Origin: Streptomyces sp. NRRL S-87
GTDB taxonomy: Bacteria > Actinomycetota > Actinomycetes > Streptomycetales > Streptomycetaceae
Length of the DNA stretch: 64,000 bases
NCBI RefSeq assembly: GCF_000719335.1
Contig: NZ_JOGB01000011.1
Location: 59,452 to 123,451, forward strand
Direction of reading: 5' to 3'
Below the pieces are notes generated by a model. That model worked only from the letters and a program-made list of their open reading frames with translations. It had not been told where the DNA came from and ran no database searches. A program made the translations under genes and the position numbers. Positions 61,026 through 64,000 of this stretch are shown here, in pieces (within the stretch, counting starts at the first letter, position 1; each line of letters opens with the position of its first letter).

Positions 61026-62482
61026 CAGGCACCGTACCCGGCGGGCAGGTGGATCATCTTGTGCTCCAGGTACTCGCTCAGCCCCTCGGGCCCGAACTCC
61101 CGACCCAGTCCGCTGCTCTTGTAGCCGCCGAAGGGCCCCATCATGTCGAGGCTGAAGGTGTTGACGTTGAACGTGCCCGTCCGCACCCCGCGCGCGAAGT
61201 CGATGCCGCGCTCGACGTCCGACGTCCAGACGCTGCCGCTCAGGCCGAAGTCGGAGTCGTTGGCGATCCTCGCCGCCTCGGCCTCGTCCCCGTACGGGAT
61301 CAGGCAGACCACGGGCCCGAAGATCTCCTCGCGGGCGATCCGCATGCCGTTGTCCACGTCGCCGAAGAGGGTCGGCTCGACGTACCAGCCCTGCTCCAGC
61401 CCGGCCGGCACCCCGCCGCCCGCGAGGACCTTGGCGCCCTCCTCCTGCCCGAGCCTGATGTAGTCGAGCGAGCGCTGCTGCTGCCGCTGGGCGACCAGCG
61501 GCCCGAGCTGGGTCGCCGGGTCGAGCGGGTCGCCGACCGCCAGTGCGCCCGCGGCGGCCGCGAAGGCCTCCGCGAACTCCTCGTAGCGGCCGCGTGGCGC
61601 GAGGATGCGGGTCTGGGCCACGCACGCCTGGCCGTTGTTCATCCAGGCGGCGGGCACGATGCCGGCGACGGCCGTCGCGGCGTCGGCGTCCGGCAGGATC
61701 ACGGCCGCGGACTTGCCGCCGAGTTCGAGGGTGACGCGGGTGAGGTTGCGGGCGGCGACCTCCATGACCCGCTTGCCGGCCGCGACCGAGCCGGTGAAGG
61801 CCACCTTGTCGACGCCCGGGTGACCCACCAGGTACTCGCTGACCTCGCGGTCGGCGGGGAGGACGGACAGCACGCCCTCCGGCAGCCCGGCCTCGCGCGC
61901 GATGTCGGCGAGGATGTACGAGTCCAGCGGCGCCTCCGGCGAGGGCTTGAGGATCACCGACGAGCCGGTGAGCAGCGCCGGGCCGAGCTTGGCGGCGGCC
62001 ACGAACTGCGGGACGTTCCACGGGATCACGGCCGCGACGACCCCGACCGGCTCGCGCCGCACCAGGAGCGGGCCGAGCACTCCGTCACGCCGCTCCTCGT
62101 ACGGGTACGCGGCGGCGACCTTGATCGCGGAGTCGTAGACCATCATCGCGCCCAGGGCCTGGGCGAGGATGCTCCAGGAGTAGGGGGAGCCGTTCTGCGC
62201 GCTGATGGAGCGGGCGATCTCCTCGTGGCGTACGGCGATCGCGTCCTTGATGCGCGTCACGACGGCGATGCGCTCGTCCAGGGTCGCGCGCGGCCATGGG
62301 CCCTGCTCGAAGGCCCGGCGGGCGGCGGCGACGGCCGCGTCCACGTCGGCGGCGGAGGCGTGCGGGACGCGTCCGAAGACCTGTCCGGTGTGGGGGGAGA
62401 CGACCTCGATGGTGTCGCCGCCCAGCGGGTCGGCCCACGCGCCGCCGATGAACAGCTGTCCGTGTTCCACGAGCTCGGTCAT
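61025..62482 (-). CDS. NAD(P)-dependent aldehyde dehydrogenase
   Basis: 485 residues. ALDH fold: IPWNVPQFVAAAKLGPALLTGSSVILKPSPEAP, FTGSVAAGKRVMEVAARNLTRVTLELGGKSAAVIL with the catalytic Glu, and NNGQACVAQTRILAP with the nucleophilic Cys. C-terminal EEIFGPVVCLIPY. Oxidises an aldehyde to the acid; a sterol or alcohol-derived aldehyde is plausible from its setting. First gene of the ALDH-ferredoxin pair. Confidence 0.93.
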   Translation of the reverse strand: MTELVEHGQLFIGGAWADPLGGDTIEVVSPHTGQVFGRVPHASAADVDAAVAAARRAFEQGPWPRATLDERIAVVTRIKDAIAVRHEEIARSISAQNGSPYSWSILAQALGAMMVYDSAIKVAAAYPYEERRDGVLGPLLVRREPVGVVAAVIPWNVPQFVAAAKLGPALLTGSSVILKPSPEAPLDSYILADIAREAGLPEGVLSVLPADREVSEYLVGHPGVDKVAFTGSVAAGKRVMEVAARNLTRVTLELGGKSAAVILPDADAATAVAGIVPAAWMNNGQACVAQTRILAPRGRYEEFAEAFAAAAGALAVGDPLDPATQLGPLVAQRQQQRSLDYIRLGQEEGAKVLAGGGVPAGLEQGWYVEPTLFGDVDNGMRIAREEIFGPVVCLIPYGDEAEAARIANDSDFGLSGSVWTSDVERGIDFARGVRTGTFNVNTFSLDMMGPFGGYKSSGLGREFGPEGLSEYLEHKMIHLPAGYGA

Positions 62483-62531
62483 GGCTGATGCCTCCTGCGG
62501 CCCGGTGCCGTCACTGTCCTGACGGGATTTC

Positions 62532-62549
62532 AGAACTGATACCAGTTCT
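62532..62549. promoter_or_regulatory. Palindromic operator-like element, copy 1
   Basis: AGAACTGATACCAGTTCT: arms AGAACTG and CAGTTCT are perfect complements around ATAC. A further AGTTCT half site follows at 62550-62555. It is 50 bp upstream of the aldehyde dehydrogenase start. It is not a KstR motif (spacing of the AAC and GTT is 8). Confidence 0.65.
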
Positions 62550-62660
62550 AGTTCTACTAGTCCACGGATGGGACGTGACCGCTGTGGACCGCCGGGGAAG
62601 CCGCCCCGCACCGAGCGACCCGACGCCACGGACAGTGGCCATCGATGGTCGACTTGGGCT

Positions 62661-62678
62661 ACTACTGAAACCAGTTCT
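62661..62678. promoter_or_regulatory. Palindromic operator-like element, copy 2
   Basis: ACTACTGAAACCAGTTCT: the right arm and core repeat copy 1 (CTG-A-x-AC-CAGTTCT); the left arm matches at 5 of 7. It lies 64 bp upstream of the MBL-fold gene. Two copies flanking a divergent promoter suggest one regulator for both operons. Confidence 0.6.
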
Positions 62679-62741
62679 CGAAACAGGTGTGACAGCGCGG
62701 TACGACAGCACCGCCGGCACCAGGCGACGGGGGGACCCGGC

Positions 62742-63839
62742 ATGACGGAGCACGCAGCACCCGAAGGCGGCGCAGCACCCGAAGGCGTCGCGGCACCCGA
62801 CGTCATCGACCACGGCGGCGGCGTCCACGCCCTGCGCGTACCGATCCCCGACAACCCCCTCGGCCACACGCTCGTCCACGTCCTCCACACCGACCGCGGC
62901 CCCGTCCTGGTCGACACCGGCTGGGACGACCCCGCCGCCTGGGACGCCCTCACCGCCGGCCTCGGCGCGCTCGGCATCGCCGTGGCCGACGTGCACGGCG
63001 TGGTCATCACCCACCACCACCCCGACCACCACGGCCTCTCCGGCCGGGTCCGCGAGGCCTCCGGTGCCTGGATCGCGATGCACCCGGCCGACATCGAGGT
63101 GGTCCAGCGCACCCGGTCCGCCGAACCCGCCGTCTGGCTCGACTACCTCGCCGCCAAGCTCACCGCCGCCGGCGCCCCCGAGGAGCACGTCGGCCCGCTG
63201 CGCGCCGCCCGCGCCGCCGACCGCATGCGGACCCTGCCCGGGCTGCGGGCCGCGGTCCCGGACCGGGAGATCGTCCCGGGCGAGCTGCTGCCCCTGGCCG
63301 GCCGCCGGCTGCGCGCCGTCTGGACCCCGGGGCACACCCCCGGGCACGTGTGCCTGCACCTGGAGGAGGAGCACCCGGCAGGGCTGCCCGGCCGCGGCCG
63401 GCTCTTCTCCGGCGACCACCTGCTGCCCGGGATCAGCCCGCACATCGGCCTGTACGAGGACCCGGAGGACACCCGCGCCACCGACCCTCTCGGCGACTAC
63501 CTCGACTCCCTCGAACGCATCGGCCGCCTCGGCCCCGCGGAGGTGCTCCCGGCCCACCAGTACGCCTTCACCGACGCCCCGGCACGGGTACGCGAACTGC
63601 TCGCGCACCACGAGGAACGGCTGCGCGGACTCCTCGACCTGCTGAGCGACCCGGTCACGCCGTGGACCCTGGCGGAGCGGATGGAGTGGAACCGGCCGTG
63701 GGACCAGATCCCGTACGGGTCCCGCAACATCGCCGTCTCCGAGGCGGAGGCGCACCTGCGCCGACTGGTCAAGCTCGGACTGGCGGAGCCGGTCCCGACC
63801 AGCGCGCCGGGCGAGCCGGTGAGGTACCGGGCCGTCTGA
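62742..63839 (+). CDS. MBL-fold metallo-hydrolase
   Basis: 365 residues from ATG 62742 with a G-rich ribosome site. First 20 residues are an AAPEGGAAPEGVAAPD repeat. Core: PVLVDTGWDDPAAW, VVITHHHPDHHGLSGRV (HxHxDH zinc motif), TPGHTPGHVCLHLEEE, LFSGDHLLPGI, and HQYAFTDAPAR. C-terminal 100 residues resemble a winged-helix (LACTB2-like) end. Substrate unknown; glyoxalase- or lactonase-like. Confidence 0.9.
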   Translation: MTEHAAPEGGAAPEGVAAPDVIDHGGGVHALRVPIPDNPLGHTLVHVLHTDRGPVLVDTGWDDPAAWDALTAGLGALGIAVADVHGVVITHHHPDHHGLSGRVREASGAWIAMHPADIEVVQRTRSAEPAVWLDYLAAKLTAAGAPEEHVGPLRAARAADRMRTLPGLRAAVPDREIVPGELLPLAGRRLRAVWTPGHTPGHVCLHLEEEHPAGLPGRGRLFSGDHLLPGISPHIGLYEDPEDTRATDPLGDYLDSLERIGRLGPAEVLPAHQYAFTDAPARVRELLAHHEERLRGLLDLLSDPVTPWTLAERMEWNRPWDQIPYGSRNIAVSEAEAHLRRLVKLGLAEPVPTSAPGEPVRYRAV

Positions 63840-64000
63840 GGCACCCCGCCCACAGAGGCGTCCGGCTCCCCCCGAACGCACCGGGTCCACACGTCCTTGG
63901 CGTGCCTGGTGGGTCGCGTGGTGTGTGGGGGAGGCGCTTGACAGGGGTGGCAGGCTGGACCGGAGGCAGGCCCGGGCCGAGGGTGGCCGAAGGCCAGGGC

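Noticed and set aside
62532..62549. AGAACTGATACCAGTTCT as a fourth KstR operator
   Set aside because: The AAC and GTT half sites are 8 bases apart instead of 2, so it does not fit the motif.
63938..63943. TTGACA near the right edge as a promoter
   Set aside because: No -10 box at the right distance and no gene start before the window ends.

Overview
The window is chromosomal DNA from a high-GC actinomycete, almost certainly a Streptomyces. Codon third positions are nearly all G/C, and GTG starts and ATGA/GTGA-type overlaps are common. The content is also typical: a SARP regulator, a DmdR/IdeR-like iron box, an XRE-DUF397-HATPase locus, F420 enzymes, eukaryote-type Ser/Thr kinases and an actinobacterial RNase P RNA. 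No rRNA, tRNA, CRISPR array, insertion sequence or prophage was seen.

Layout. 1-4.8 kb: end of glutamine-dependent NAD synthetase, an EEP-family membrane protein, panB, and a DrrA/DrrB-like ABC exporter preceded by an array of TGTCGG repeats at 11-bp spacing. 4.9-8.7 kb: a large AfsR/SARP regulator facing that exporter, the natural candidate to bind the array. 9-13.7 kb: a site-2-type protease, NADPH:F420 oxidoreductase, methionine aminopeptidase and heme oxygenase. 13.8-19.1 kb: a PhzF protein, then the iron-uptake operon efeO-efeB-efeU under an iron box, with a trailing lipoprotein gene; efeU looks frameshifted at its 3' end. 19-27.3 kb: housekeeping genes (GNAT, a second PhzF, SDR, Rsm22, dimethylargininase, primase-like, YaaA, RNB nuclease). 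27.4-33.8 kb: rnpB, a PIN-domain remnant, a BLIP-like secreted protein, and the operon nif3 - zinc-ribbon protein - RNase H/phosphatase, where the zinc-ribbon gene appears to start with CTG.

34-44 kb holds two operons that together resemble the peroxisomal side-chain beta-oxidation set for sterols and bile acids: a MaoC-type hydratase, a zinc alcohol dehydrogenase and an MFE-2-type dehydrogenase in one, and a double-domain acyl-CoA dehydrogenase plus an SCPx-type thiolase in the other. Each is preceded by an exact match to the KstR operator TNNAACNNGTTNNA. The KstR-like TetR regulator is itself encoded at 59.4 kb. A third perfect operator lies in the promoter region of a glycosyltransferase - methyltransferase - alpha/alpha-barrel operon at 55.7-59 kb, which extends the predicted regulon to an unexpected pathway. 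Between the two beta-oxidation operons lies an apparently foreign gene for a PvdP-like (streptavidin-like plus tyrosinase) protein with a long His/Gly insert.

44-55.6 kb: twin membrane Ser/Thr kinases with a shared four-Cys outer domain, the XRE/DUF397/HATPase locus (HATPase frameshifted), a secreted ricin-type lectin, a methyltransferase, a cell-wall amidase, an LLM-type flavin/F420 oxidoreductase and small membrane or secreted proteins. 60-64 kb: a flavoprotein, then an aldehyde dehydrogenase-ferredoxin pair divergent from an MBL-fold hydrolase, separated by two copies of one palindromic operator-like element. All functions are read from sequence motifs; nothing was searched against a database.
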